Positions 14,101 through 27,480 of a stretch of 64,000 bases of DNA are shown here, in pieces; the stretch's first letter is position 1; the number at the start of each line of letters is the position of its first letter. This stretch comes from Opisthocomus hoazin. Lineage: Eukaryota; Chordata; Aves; Opisthocomiformes; Opisthocomidae. The notes under the pieces are model-generated. The model was given only the letters and a program-made list of their open reading frames with translations. It searched no databases and was not told the DNA's origin. The stretch lies in NCBI RefSeq assembly GCF_030867145.1, contig NC_134428.1, positions 7,378,001 through 7,442,000 on the forward strand. Reading direction: 5' to 3'. The position numbers were made by a program, and so were the translations under genes.

Positions 14101-16005
14101 TCTGAAGATGCATTTCTCTTGCAACTCAGTCGATCACTGTAAGACAGTAATGTTTAATCAGTTCTGAATGTGTGTTTAGCCTCACAATCATTAATGTAAG
14201 AAATGTTTCTAATTTACATTCAGATTTTAATTCAGATGCATGATGCTGTTTTATGAGCAGATGCTATGAAACTTCTTGAAACACCAATAAGTATTTTCAA
14301 GGAAGTTAATTACAACCTGAGAATGACAGCTTCTAAGTTTGTTTAGGAAAGACAAAAAGTAAAAGAAATGAAATCCCTCATTTGTCACTGACTGTTGTAC
14401 ATTTAATCAATTAATATTTAAAGCAAATAGTAAGCACAAAATTTTGCATGAACAAGGACTGAGGGATTGCATCCTGGGTCTATAATCAAATACAACTGTG
14501 AACTTAACGGCATTGCGTATGTTCAGTGGGTCTCTTCTTTATTCCAAAATACTTCTTTTTAGATATGATTTTACTGGAAACTCTGAGAATGTTATGCATC
14601 CTACCTGCAATTTTAGTCAGTGGGATACGTTTTGAACCATGCTGGGTAGGTCTTCATAAGCTCTGCTCTGTATAACCATTTCCATTAGGGCTGAACAATG
14701 AAGTTTTCGCTCTATCTTTCTTCATTTATTGTACAATAAGAACAATTAGATTAGATTACTGCCTTGCATCCTATCATTTACTTCTAGTCAGCTTTTAATT
14801 CAGATAAATTTGACATATCTTAATAAAAGTATTCATCAATGTAAAATGTATTTGGGAGAAATACAGTTAATCACTGACATTATCCTTTGGCGGCAATAAT
14901 TAACATTATGGTAATAAAAATTGTTTAGAATATATTTTTACACTTTATAATGTAGTTTAAAAGACTGAATTATTATTTAATAAAACAAAAATTGTCATAA
15001 CAGAAGACAGCATTGCTGTAACAGACTATTGTATAGGCAGCTTTGAGTCGCACAACAGCAGACTTGAAAAGCATGTCTAAAGGATGAGACTCATTTTGCT
15101 GTCATTGGAGTGAAGATTAAAGTACATTGAAATGTTGCCCAGTAGTACCGGGACGTATTTACCATCTACAAGGTGAAAAGTTCATCTAAATGTGGTTTGG
15201 CTTTGGAAAACAGTTACGTGTTTCCCTTGTGATTCCACTTCCATACTACCAGCATAACTATTTAATGAGGGTTTAATTCCACAGGCGTTTGTTATTGGAT
15301 ATTGATATGTCCTGTCACCAAATACTGACCTGAAAACAAAAGCAACGATTAGAAGAATAAGCATCCGCTACTGTTCTGGCACTTTGCAATCAAAGTTTCA
15401 CTTATCAAATTTTATTAATGAGGTGCTATTCCCATTATGTATCAATTTAGTATCTAAAATTGTATTTTTTCTTTGGACACGCACACTGAATAACAATATT
15501 CTCAGTGTTGAAGAACTTCCAGTGCAAAATATTCCCACTATTAACCACAGCTGTCAGCAAGATCAATCATCAATGCTTCATGCCTGTTGCAATCTTTCAC
15601 GTCACTGGGATTCTTGATGTCAAAAACTGATATAGGAAACTGCCAAACTAATGGGAATCGTGTTTTGAAAAAAACCCAAGCCTAACAACACATGCTTTTT
15701 ATGATTGTATTCTGCCAGATTTTAGCTCCTTAAAATGAAGACGACAGAGATTGAGATATGTTTGTTCTTTTTTAATATGGCATGAGTCACCTCATTGAAA
15801 GGCAAACAAAAAGTAGCTTTTGCTTTCGCTGTTGGTTTGCCAACACCATCACACAGACAAACTATACTTGCCTTTTCCATGCCAAAACGGAATGTTTTAA
15901 CTATTGACCTGCAGCTTAGTCGTCTCTCTAAATCCATTAATTCCCATCCTCATATTTTGTCTCAAAGCCTATAGATTTGTAACAAAAATGATGAAAACAT
16001 AAATT

Positions 16006-16029
16006 CATTAATACATTAATACATTAATT
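16006..16029. repeat. Three tandem copies of CATTAATA
   Basis: An 8-bp unit is repeated three times, the last copy ending in T instead of A. Each unit contains overlapping ATTA and TAAT, the core bound by homeodomain proteins. It may be a simple microsatellite seed or a homotypic binding-site cluster. Confidence 0.6.
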
Positions 16030-17333
16030 TCTGTCCGTGCATTCAGGTGCAAGCACTAACTATTGTTAGTGATATATCCACAGCTAAACGTATACATTTT
16101 TTATCACTCTGGCTGTCTGAAACTTTGATACTATATTTTAAATGTTAAAATGCTCTTATCAGAAATTTAACATTCTGTAAAATTACTTCCCTCTTCATTT
16201 TTTAATCAGGCATAACAACTTTGCCAAGCAGAATCAGTACAGTGGTTACAAAATAAAGTAAAAGAGGTTGGCTGCATACATTAAAAAGCTTATGAATACA
16301 CACCCCAGTATTACGAGGCAACTGTGATGTGCTATTCAGTGAGAGATATTTTCGCAAATTTCAATCTGCAGTTTCAATCATAAATGATTTCCAGTACCTT
16401 TGTTCTATATTCTCTGCTTTATATCATAACTTTCCTTGAAATGTACACGTCAGCTCTGACTCCAGTTTTATTATCATAAGATAAAGTCAAGAAGGGAACG
16501 GAGTGTGTTTAATATTTGTGAAATAGCTTTGTTGTTGATACTCATTGTAGAAAAAATAGTTGAAAAAATCTCTGGAATCATGATACAAAACTACATTGAT
16601 AATCATTCCCAGATGATTACAATGTGGATTTTAATGTTTTCTTAGGTATACTAATAAATTTAATCTTAAATTTTTAGTTACCACATTTAAATAGCTTTTA
16701 AGAACCCTTCAGTAACATTTTTTGTTTTAACTCATACATTTAAGAAACATATCTTTGCACCCGAGCTTACGGCTGTAACTACACTTCTGAATCTGTAATG
16801 AATTTGTAACCTAATGCAAAATAATTCAATTGTCTTTTACCATCTACTCCTTACTAATTAAAGGAAATGCATGTTTGATAAATAGTTCTTGATATACACA
16901 TGTGAGCATACACAAAAGAGAGCGTGCATGACAAAATTTGGACACTACTGAAGTTAGCAATTTGTTTAGCTGGAAGTGTCCACAATAAACTAAGCATCTC
17001 AAACACAGATCTGTTTTTTACTTTTCTTAGGTTTGTTCTCACTGCGTTAGTTTGCCTTTAAATAACTATATGCAAATAGATTAGGCTTATTTCCTCCCAG
17101 AGTAAGCAAATTATAATCAAGAAAAAAACACAGTGCTGCAGGATTCTTTTCAAGTGCATACAAATGACACACTGTATAATATGATGATCTTGCATTGTCA
17201 TAATCTAGCATTTTAGAGCCATTAACATTTACTTTTGAAGATCTTGTTTGAAATATTTATTTGCAAGGTACACTTTATTTCCTAGGTGACACCATTTCTA
17301 CCATTTCTACAAATACACTGACATAGATGAAGA

Positions 17334-17353
17334 TGTCTCTGGAACCAGAGACA
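17334..17353. repeat. 20-bp near-perfect palindrome
   Basis: Two 9-bp arms, TGTCTCTGG and CCAGAGACA, are perfectly complementary and separated by AA. The sequence could form a hairpin in RNA or bind a dimeric factor. No known element is recognised. Confidence 0.6.
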
Positions 17354-20300
17354 CAGGGCTAGAGTTATGCTGGAAGGTGTGAATCGCCTGTCTGCTTTAT
17401 GCATAGGAAAAGATTTTCAGATTTTGTAAGCATCAAAATCACCTAGACATTTCTAGAAAGGAAGACAAGTCCATGAAAATCTGGTCTCTGTAACTTAGTG
17501 CTTTACCCTGCTGAAATTGTCTGCTGGAATAACACTAGTGTTCCCCTTTCCTCTTTGCCACTTCTCGTGTCTGTGAATCAGGAAGAGGAAGGATTATGCC
17601 TCTCCACCCCAACCTCTCTGCATCTCAGTAACCTGAATGCAATACCTCAGGTTCCTCTTGCATCTCCTGATTTTGTCTGGACAAATAATAATATTCTCTG
17701 GCTTTTTCAGAGTTATCCATTCTGGTATACACATGCTGACTGATCAGCAAACAGAACAGACCAAGCAAACAGCTATCGAGTTTGTATTTCAGCCTCTTGT
17801 CTCCATTCAGCCATTTGTTTTGCTAACAGCTGTAGAAACATCTCATCCTTGACATCTCAATAACACCAGAAGGGGCAAATGGGTTAAATGTTACTAGAGG
17901 GAGTAACAGATAGCTAGACAAAAAAAAATTACATTAACCTTGTTCTCTTTCAAGAACAATAAATCTAGAGTTATTTACTGAGCGCAGTAAAATGCTACAG
18001 GGCATTGTTAGCACAAAATTTGGATCCATAAGTATTGAGATGCTGCTCTGAGAGTCTGTAATCATCAAGTAGGGAGATCTAGTCATCAAAGGTTGGGAAT
18101 GCCAGGAAAACAAGAAAAGAAGGACAGAATAATCTATGGCACATCCCTTTCCCTGTGGATCAAAGTTATCTATCAGGATGATGCCTGATTTGTAGTGTCT
18201 AAATCAATTGTATAGGAAAGCCTGAAGGGAGTCAGGATATCTCAGAAGATCAGATCATAGAGGAAGATACAAGCTCAAAACTTGGCAGATGATTTATTAA
18301 TTGATAATTATTCTTGTTTCTACTTTACATGATATTAAGTGTATGCTAGAATCTTCCAAGTGGAAAATTCACACAACAGTTAATGCGGTTCAAAAGCAGT
18401 ATTAATCCTCCTTTATGGCTTGCAACATTCTTGGGAAGGAAGATGTTGCACAGCTTCATGGATGGAAAGTCACTGGTGTTAAACAATCTGAGGCTAACTA
18501 GCAGATTACAAAGGGAGAAGTCCTAAGAGTGTATTTCCTTGTGTGAAATCTAATGTATATAGAAGGGGATTTACTTTCCCCAGATACCTGTAGGCTGTAT
18601 AGAGTTTGAGATCAGTGCACTCTGGAAGTTGGTGAGCACAAGCTAGTAACTGTAAGATGAGTCTTCTCATGTAGTTACTGACAAGTTTTGTCAGTTTTGA
18701 AGGAATTAACAGAAGAGGAATAATTTTATCTTCATTATCATCCCAGTAAATGAAAACTAGAACATATGCGTGTCATAGTCCAACGTCACAGGCATGACTG
18801 AATCCTGGTAGTCAATATGTCATGATCAATACTCTAACATCTGAAGAATCCTTTTGAAATATCCTCATAGAAACTTGCAGCTATGGATTTCACTAGATTT
18901 GACCTATGTGAGATAGTCGCAAGTGGTATGCAGACTGCTTGCTCTGTTTTGTGGATTTGACAGCAGTGACAGCTCCTAACTCTCATTCTCACCAGCTTTC
19001 CTCTGATTAAGACTTGGAGTGCTTTTTTACGTTGTACACAGGACCAAAACAGGTACACAGTTCCTCTTGCATTGAAACAGTACCTGACACCCCCTCCATG
19101 TAAAAAATGGTGAGGCCTTACAGCTGGACCTATGTCCATATAAAGCAAACCTGAGCTTTTTTCCAGTCTGACTGCACGCAAGCTGGGTGCCTCTAAGCAT
19201 CGGATTATCTTTGTGCTTCATACTGTAGAAAGGCATTGCAGAAGCTGGTGCAGAGCTGGCTGTGGTCCAGCAATACAATATTATCATATTTATGGTTAGA
19301 TATCTACAACTGGATAGTATAGATTGCTGCTGCCACAGCTGTCTGAAGTTGTATCCACTGCTATCACTATCAGTCGGAGCAAACTAGATTTGGCAAACTA
19401 CAGTATACAACATCAGCAAGCCTGGCAGATCCAATTCACGAATAAGGATCAGCATAGCCTTAACATAAAGAAATACCAGATGAAAAGGTACCTTGCTCAG
19501 AGCGGATGTATTGAACGTATGGGATGAGAGAAGCTGTCAAAGGAAGATGACAATGAAGAGTCTCACTTAACAAGGAAGATGTCAGAAAGCACACAGAGAG
19601 AGTGGGTTCGATTTAAAATGCTCCAGCGGTTCTTTTTTCGGAAAGGATTCAGAATTTCAGAACTTAGTAGTGTGTGACACCTGGAGCTGCCTACATAGCT
19701 CACTGAGCTTCCAGAACAGAGAGCTGTGTCTGCAGAACAGTCCTTACCCCCCATGGGTAAATTTACCTGGACTGACCATTTGGCACTGTATCAACTTAAT
19801 GTGTTTGGTAGATGTTTGGATGATAACCATATTATATTTTTCTTTTTAAACCACAGATATATAATATCAGAAAAAGAGTAAGCAAAAATGAGCCTGAAAA
19901 CCAAACTCATTTTGCAACAATAGTAATAATGACATAATGATTTACCCAGCTGTGACTCAAAAGCAGGCCAGGCAAAGTCTCACTCTCCGCACCCCGAGGA
20001 GTATCTAGTGGATGATACCATTGTTCCAGCTCAGTCTCTCTCTCTCACTTGATCTCTTTCTCACCCATCAAAGCTTTTCTTGCCTTCATGTTTGTAATTC
20101 TGTTTTTCTGTGCCTGACAGTTGAAATGAAGATATGCCACAGCTAGTGACAAGGCAAGTATTCTAGAAAAATTCTGCCAGAAGAGATGAAATGAAATAGC
20201 TAATACCTGGCATTGGTTTCTGGAAATGATCACTGATATGTAGACTTATGTCATGCTCTGTAACTTATAGAAAAAAACCGTATTTGTTTAAAGGTCATAA

Positions 20301-20700
20301 TAAAAAAATTAGTGAAAACACTTATAAATGCATGGAAGAAAATAACTCACTGTTGAAGTGTCATTGCAGCCTAGGGTTCCATAAACGCGATACAGGAAAA
20401 GACAGTCTATATTTGCCTCAGTTTCAATACCAACAAGAGCTGAAAAAGTGTTACGGATTTTTAAACGCTTTAAGTTGTGTTACTTGGCTTAGAATAACAA
20501 ATGTAGGTTTTTTAAACAAATAATTGTGTACATACATACCATTCTTATCATCTCAGGATACTGCAACTGTATATATGTTCTGTGGTGGAATAAGACATTT
20601 CTCTCCTCATCAAAGTTCTGAATTTAGGCCACTTACATACAAAGCATGTGTAAGCTGCCACAGTGTACATAGCAACATACGTTAACATGTATACCCCCCG

Positions 20701-20727
20701 CATGTGCTATGGCACATGTATAGCACA
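20701..20727. repeat. Two overlapping inverted repeats sharing one arm
   Basis: CATGTGC (20701-20707) pairs with GCACATG (20712-20718) across a 4-base loop. TGTGCTAT (20703-20710) can instead pair with ATAGCACA (20720-20727) across a 9-base loop. The left arm is shared, so the two hairpins exclude each other. Confidence 0.55.
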
Positions 20728-23700
20728 CAGTATTCTCAGTGCACCATTGACATTGGATCGAAAGGGTAAATGGAGAGTAACATAATGCACTTTTTCTTCA
20801 GCTGTGTAAGCAATCCTCGTTTTGCTATCGCCTTGCCTTTAAATATTAGTGGGAGAAGAACCCGTTTGTTATTAATACACCTTTATATGAATATATAAAC
20901 AAAAAGTGCCTTCCGAGAGATACATTTTCTGATGTTACCCATAAGCATTATTACAAGATTCCCTGAACTAACTCATTGCATATTCTGAAGCAAAGAAACA
21001 TAGTTTAGCAGTGGCAGTGTGATCTTTTCACCCATTATTTACAATGCATTATACTTATGGTAATGATTAACTCTACAGGCACAGAAAAGTTAAGAAATTT
21101 GTATCTTTGGATCTTAGGAATTAGTGCAAAATAATGTGAAAGTTACAGTAGCATACTTATCCTGAAAAAACAACCAGGGAAAGTCAGCTATTGTCTTTCA
21201 TTGTCTTTGACAGTCTTTGAATTCCATCCACTGTTTTAAATAAATACGCTTGAGACATGACAGTATAATTTGTGTCATCATAATACTATAATAATTTCAG
21301 AAATATAATACAGTAAACACTATCATTGTTTACATAATCAAGATATTCCCATCTCATAATCCAAGGATGCTTGTAGCAATCTGTTGTATCACATTAGCAT
21401 TATTACCTACCCTGGGTACACTGAGATGTAATTTAAAACAGAAGCAACAGAGTATTGGGGGTAAGGAAATGCTGAGTAAAACCTTAAGGGTTTCTAGAGG
21501 TCACAAACATCCTGGCAGTCTGCCAGGATAATAGCTGCTGACTAGAGAACACTTTCCAGTTTCCCTGCAGCTCCAGGTTAACACAATTATTAAAATAAAC
21601 ACTTCAAAAAAATGAAGAAATGGTACTAATAAGGAGCTCATTTTGGGGGGAGAATGGGAGAACGCTAAGTTTTCTAATATCTGTAATGCTTCAAATAAGA
21701 GTATTAAAAAATTAAAAAATGTAAAAGGACTATCCAGGCTGATTTATTAATTGTTATGCAATTCACTAAAGAAATAGCTTAGTGAGCATTGGGGGTTCAA
21801 CAATCAGATATAAAATCTGAGTGTATGAAAAAACTCCTTCTGTTGAAGTGGACATAGACAAAAACATACTGTCATGAAAAAAAAAAAAGCCCAAGGGGAC
21901 TGGATGGTGATTAAATAGAATATGGAGCTTGTCACATCTGGATCCCCAGTTTAAATACAGTCACAGCGAGTATAACAGTGGCCAGTCTGTACGTCTGCAG
22001 TCTAAATTATCTGTCACTAGATTTCTAATCCTTTGAGCATTAAATATTCTGGAAAGAAACGAGTTTGCCAGTTTCTTAATAGTGTCAGTAACCTGTTCTC
22101 TTAAGCAGACAGACTCGCTAAAGACAGAGGTGAGGGTGTTGATTAGCAAATGTTTAATTTATGAGCACTTTTGGTCTTATGGAAGAAAAATAAAGGTCTG
22201 TTAAACAGAAGCGTGTTAGCTTTATTGATTGACTGAATTTCAGGTAGAATCGTTACTTGGGGGAACTAATTCTGTGACAGGCTGGTGGAGCAGCTGGGCT
22301 ATCTGGTAAGGTGGTGTGCCTCTCCCTTCGCGCTCCCTGTTGGTACAACATGCGTCGGGCTAAAGCAATGTCAGCGGTATCCAAGTTCCCTCGCTGCAGG
22401 AGGAAAAAAGGGAAAAGCGAACAGGCAAAACTGTGATCCACCGGCAGTACGCTCACATTGGCCAGCGACCATCTCTGACCTCCTCTGAGCTGCGTGACTG
22501 TGGGGATTCATAGCTTTTAAGGAATAAATGAGTTGATTAGATCTGTGATCTATACAGACACCTGCTGTATGATACAAGTCCTGTAATTTTACGCAGCAGC
22601 TCCAATAAACAGCCAGTGGGCTGTAAAGCCAAACTGCTGCTATCTTTCTGTACTGAGGGTTGTATTTTAATGACAATTTTTTTAAAATGATAAATGCATG
22701 TTTAATTTTTTCTTTACTTGCATTGGTATCATATATTGATACAAACCAGAAGCGTAAAATATGCTTATAATTCTGAGAGTTCTGTTAAACCCTAATGACA
22801 GTAGGGAAAAGATGAAGAATGCTAATGGAAACAGCATATACCAAAGATTTTGCTTTCATGTGAATGCAGTTAGAGCTTTTCCCTTAAGCCAACAGGATAA
22901 CTAACTATATGAGGAAACCCACAGACACTGTAAGCGTGCAGGAGGGAGAGAGTAATGTTTGCTTGGCGTTCAATGGTCCATGTGTAATAAGCTGGCAGTT
23001 CCAGCTAGTTCTACCGGACAAATGTCTACAGCAGAAATTCCTGTTTCTCCCCTCCCCCAGCTGCACATTTGGAAGTTTCAGCAGCGAAACCAAAGGCTGA
23101 ATTAAAAGAGACAGGTCTACGTCTTGAAAGCTATTTTATTTTCCATTCTATAGATCAAGATACACACACTAATAAATTCCTATCGCATATATGGCAGTGA
23201 GATTCAGGACATCAGTTAATTTCCTGAATACTTCTGCATGACGGATCAACTTACGTGCCTTTTGCCAAATTATTCTACGAGATCTATTCTGATACACCTA
23301 AACTTTGATCTTCTCCTAACAGCATTTGCCAACCTGATATAAGCAGATTAATACTCTGGCTCTTGAGAGTAAAAGAATTTCCTAGAGTTTTCAGTAGTTA
23401 TTCCGATTCCTAGATGACAGACTTGTAATAAATGATGTAAAGGATGGAACACAGCTGTAATTCATTTTTTAAAAGATATTGAAATGATTCCTTAATACTG
23501 GTAGTTCTTCTATAAAAATTGTAACCTGTACATAGCATAACACAAACAAGCAGTGAACATGTGGTCATTTTGTATGGCACAATTATTGGTGGCACTAATT
23601 CGGGGTCTTCTTTTTTTGATTTTGCCTGCACAAATACTGCGCATCAAAAACCATGTTGACATAACCTCTGCAGCAAACCACAGGTACATGTAGCTCCCAG

Positions 23701-26700
23701 AGCTCTAGATATAATTGGCAGGAAACCGTCAATCTTACTTTGATCCATGACATTTTAGCTTGATCTTGGCCAGGATGTGGACCATTTTTTGGTAATGTAC
23801 CGTATGCAAACTATGGAAAAGATTGTCAGGCTCATTCCTGCCCTGGTGCGTGGTTTGGGGTGAGAAGGGCGAGGAACTTGGTGCAGCTGGCAAGAAGTTC
23901 CCTTAAACAGCTAGAGCTGCACCAGCCTTTTTAGGAACTGCAGCAAGCACCGGGGATTGCAGCCCTTTTACAAGGAAGAAGAACAGGGCGTCACTGAAGC
24001 TGTCCTTGTAACAGCAACCCCAGGTAGTGCTTGAACTCGGTAGGAACAAAGATGGCTGGCATAGCTTTGAGGCTGCTGTGAAGTACATTGTGACTGAAGA
24101 AAATACAGACTTAGGATGCAAATCACGGAAATACAAGACTCTCTTCAGCTTTTCCTTTAGTTATGGACAGTGCTTAATGACAATGAGCTCTAAATACTAT
24201 ATTTACAGTGCTATGGGTTTATGACTCAACAAAAGCTAGCAGCAGTCTTTACTTTTTTTTTTTTAACCTTGACATATTGGCAAAACCATACAGTTTTAAA
24301 AAAATTTCTTAATGGAAAGGCTCTTTTCATATAAAAAGACTCCAAGCACGATTTATGTTCTTTCTCACGCAACAGTAGCTGCTGACTCTCCAATGCCTTC
24401 TGCCACAGCTAGAGTCACAGATCTCTATTAGTCTGTAAAAGTTTTCATGTCTTTTCTATCTTTTTCCTGTCCTCCAATATTCTTTGTAGTGCCTACATGT
24501 GATCCCTGTGTGCAGCTGGTATTACTGATTAACCAGAATTTATACATTTTGCCCTCAATACTTGCAGGTTTGAAACAACCTTTAGCATAGTTGGAGTGGG
24601 GGACATTAGAATCATCCACCCTCTGATTGCTATAAAAGGTCCCTACTCTATGAAACGTGTTTTAATTTGTGGGCAATGTGTTGCTAACCTAACCAACTCC
24701 CACTTTCCTATATAATTTCATAAACCTTAACCTCACTCTGTGCAATCTCTGAATTGTTTAGATGCATAGTGACTTGTCATTTGCATCCCATGAAGCTTTT
24801 ATAACAATAGCAACTTCAATTAAACCATGCCACTTGGCTTCATCATACTTCCCCCAAAATATCTTTGCCATCAACATTCTCTTGAGCTTTCCAGAATTTA
24901 TAGGTCACAGGTAAAACAGCATGTTCTCTGCAAATGTTAATGAGTTTACAAACTGCTGAGTATCATAATGATAAATTTGATCATATTTCTCTACTGACTT
25001 TACATAGTCTTGGCACTGCAATATTTTTAGCTTATATCTGCTCTCAGAGGGCCCAATCCAAAGCTCATTGAAGTCAAGGAAAAGAGGTACATAAAGATTA
25101 GCAGCGTTTGATCAAGCGTGAGAGTCAGTGCTGTAGAAACATTATCAGTGCACATCCCTTCTATGCAGCTGACATCTCCTTGCACCACTGCGAGTTATGG
25201 AATCTCATTTTCTTTGCAGCTTTCTGCCTGATCACGGAATCTATTACAGTCCAAGCAGTCAAGGCATCTGTCTTGAGTCAGATAGTTTCCAGCTTTCTAA
25301 ATAAAGGGAACTAATATAATATCTACATTATGCCCACATCACTGCCATAACTCACATGGTATTGCAGAGGGTTTTCAGAAAGGAAGCAGGCAGAATGCAA
25401 GCAGTGGTGATTTCTAAAAGCCTGTCCCTGGTCAGTCCTCCACCTCTGCAATAGGCTCCTTCTCCTGCTTCTACAGGCATTTTCACCAGCCTTCTTGGGC
25501 ACAGCTCACTTCACAATGCAGTTGCTGTAGCTCGTGAGCGTGTCCGTTCGTACCTGCAGGGTATAGCGCAGACTGCGGAAGGGAGAGCAGGCTGCATGGC
25601 TGTTCACTGTCTCTGCTGGTGCCGGTACAAACACAGAACCAGAGTCTGGCATCTTTCTTGGGCATTTTAATATATTTACAGACAGAAAAGTGACCTTTGT
25701 TTAGAAAGTCTTTTTATTTCAGGAGGGTGCAGTTGTTTTGTTAAGGTAAATGATGGCATTAATATACAGCATCTGAAGTGCTAGTAACCAGACCTAGCAC
25801 TGCTTTTAGAGAGAAACAAAACTGTTTACACCTGCTTTGTTGAACAATCTTCTGCAAGTTAACTTAAAAATACAGATGACAAAGCTAACATTTTTCAGAT
25901 GAGAATCTCTATGAAATTCAGACAAATACTGAAAACAGCTGGTGGTAACATATCAACTATCCTTGTCACTGAAAAATGTGTCTTAAACACAAGCCCCTCC
26001 GGTCAGTCTTCTATCTCAAGGCCAATCACAGAATCACTAAACCTGTAAGGGCAATTGTTCGCTGTTGCTTGAAGCTATTAGTATACATGTGTGGAAAAAA
26101 GTTTTATTCAATAGTTCAGTCTCAATTATGTCAAACTTCAAAATCCATGTGACCTTTTTTGGTATAGGAAATGATTTAAAATCTACCTTGCCTCTGACAT
26201 TTAAATATGGGGGACTATAGCATTCATTTATCTACCAAGATAAATAGAGTTTAATGCAAGATGAACAAAGTAAAGCGGACTCTGACAGAAACAAATTAAA
26301 TTATTGGAAAGGAACGAATAAATAGGACTGCTTCTGGCTTTTTTCTTATCTTTTTTTGCAAGTCATTAAGTTTACTTTTACACAGCTTAGGGACTAATAA
26401 CTGGCTAAAAGTTACTATAAGCACCTGTCAGATCTGCCAGATAAACTGGTCTCTGTTAATGAAATAAAATTTTGTAAGGGTTTTCGGTACCATAGTGCTG
26501 AATGTCACTTGTAGAACAGGTTATTATCTAGCATGACTAAATGTTACCACCTGTACTAAGTCTTACGCAAGTATCAGAAACTTCCTTTCACATTACAATT
26601 AACAAGATTTTTGTCGTTTGGTTTAGACACTTGGTGGACTGCTTTGGAGGTCCACCGAACATTTAAATAACGGATTTTATTATTAAGGTGAAATCGGTTG

Positions 26701-27170
26701 TAAAGTATTTCAGTTTGCAGGCCCTGGCATGGTCAGGTGTTTCTGAAGTTCAACTATATGACAATTTTGCAGTTTCCTAAGAGTAAGAAAAAGACATAGA
26801 AGGTGACTGTTTCCATTTTCTGTTTTCTATTTTTTGCTAACACTCTGGGAAAATGAGTAGCACAAGCAGTCGTCTTTTCTATGCAAAAATAATCAAAGAG
26901 CCTCCTCAGAGGACAATGTTAATCCTTTCCTCTTCCATTCCACACAGCTACAGTGATGAGCTAACCACAAAATTAGCCAAGTCCTCAATGTAAGACAAAA
27001 CTAAAATTACATTTTCTGATCTCAGACTCTTATATTTTTCTTTTTTTTCCAAAGCATATGCTCTAGTCAATGTAATATATCGTGTAAAAACACTGCGTAC
27101 ATGCCACATACTTTCTGAGATTATATTGATAGGTGTAATTTATTTTTTATTTACAATTTCTCTGGCCCTT

Positions 27171-27433
27171 CTTCCCTTCCCTTCCCTTCCCTTCCCTTCC
27201 CTTCCCTTCCCTTCCCTTCCCTTCCCTTCCCTTCCCTTCCCTTCCCTTCCCTTCCCTTCCCTTCCCTTCCCTTCCCTTCCCTTCCCTTCCCTTCCCTTCC
27301 CTTCCCTTCCCTTCCCTTCCCTTCCCTTCCCTTCCCTTCCCTTCCCTTCCCTTCCCTTCCCTTCCCTTCCCTTCCCTTCCCTTCCCTTCCCTTCCCTTCC
27401 CTTCCCTTCCCTTCCCTTCCCTTCCCTTCCCTT
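27171..27433 (+). repeat. Perfect (TTCCC)n microsatellite, about 52.6 copies; (AAGGG)n on the other strand
   Basis: There are 263 bases of period 5 without one interruption. The + strand is pure pyrimidine and the - strand pure purine. The unit contains no stop codon in any frame of either strand, which is why long open frames (Phe-Pro-Ser-Leu-Pro on +, Gly-Lys-Glu-Gly-Arg on -) cross it. These are not genes. The array lies about 19 kb inside SHISA9 intron 2, so a sense transcript would carry a long UUCCC tract. The AAGGG motif is the one expanded in human RFC1 in CANVAS (established knowledge), but this locus is unrelated. Confidence 0.98.
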
Positions 27434-27480
27434 TTTCCTGCCCTTTCCTGCCCTTTCCTTGCCCTTTCCTTTTCCTTTCC
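27434..27480 (+). repeat. Degenerate pyrimidine-rich flank of the TTCCC array
   Basis: Directly after the perfect array come related but altered units, mostly CCCTTTCCTG-like 10- to 11-mers followed by CCTTTTCCTTTCCC. The left edge of the array has no such decayed units: it starts abruptly after GGCCCTT. The array is therefore polar, with old variants on one side and homogeneous copies on the other. Confidence 0.85.

Larger units (their letters stand above)
8119..27170 (+). other. SHISA9: SHISA9 intron 2, first part: AT-rich, no gene seen
   Basis: This starts with a strong donor (GTAAGT). In 19 kb I found no further SHISA9 exon, no LINE or LTR fragment and no RNA gene. Open reading frames here are short and have no recognisable domain. 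What can be seen: T runs of about 13 at 8620 and 11842, a triple CATTAATA repeat at 16006, a near-palindrome at 17334, overlapping inverted repeats at 20701-20727, and a locally GC-richer patch around 22260-22500 with no coding signal I recognise. Confidence 0.85.

Noticed and set aside
25990..26060. Possible CR1 3' end (text like AATCACAGAATCACTAAA)
   Set aside because: Only a few bases resemble the CR1 tail. The following sequence does not continue into CR1.
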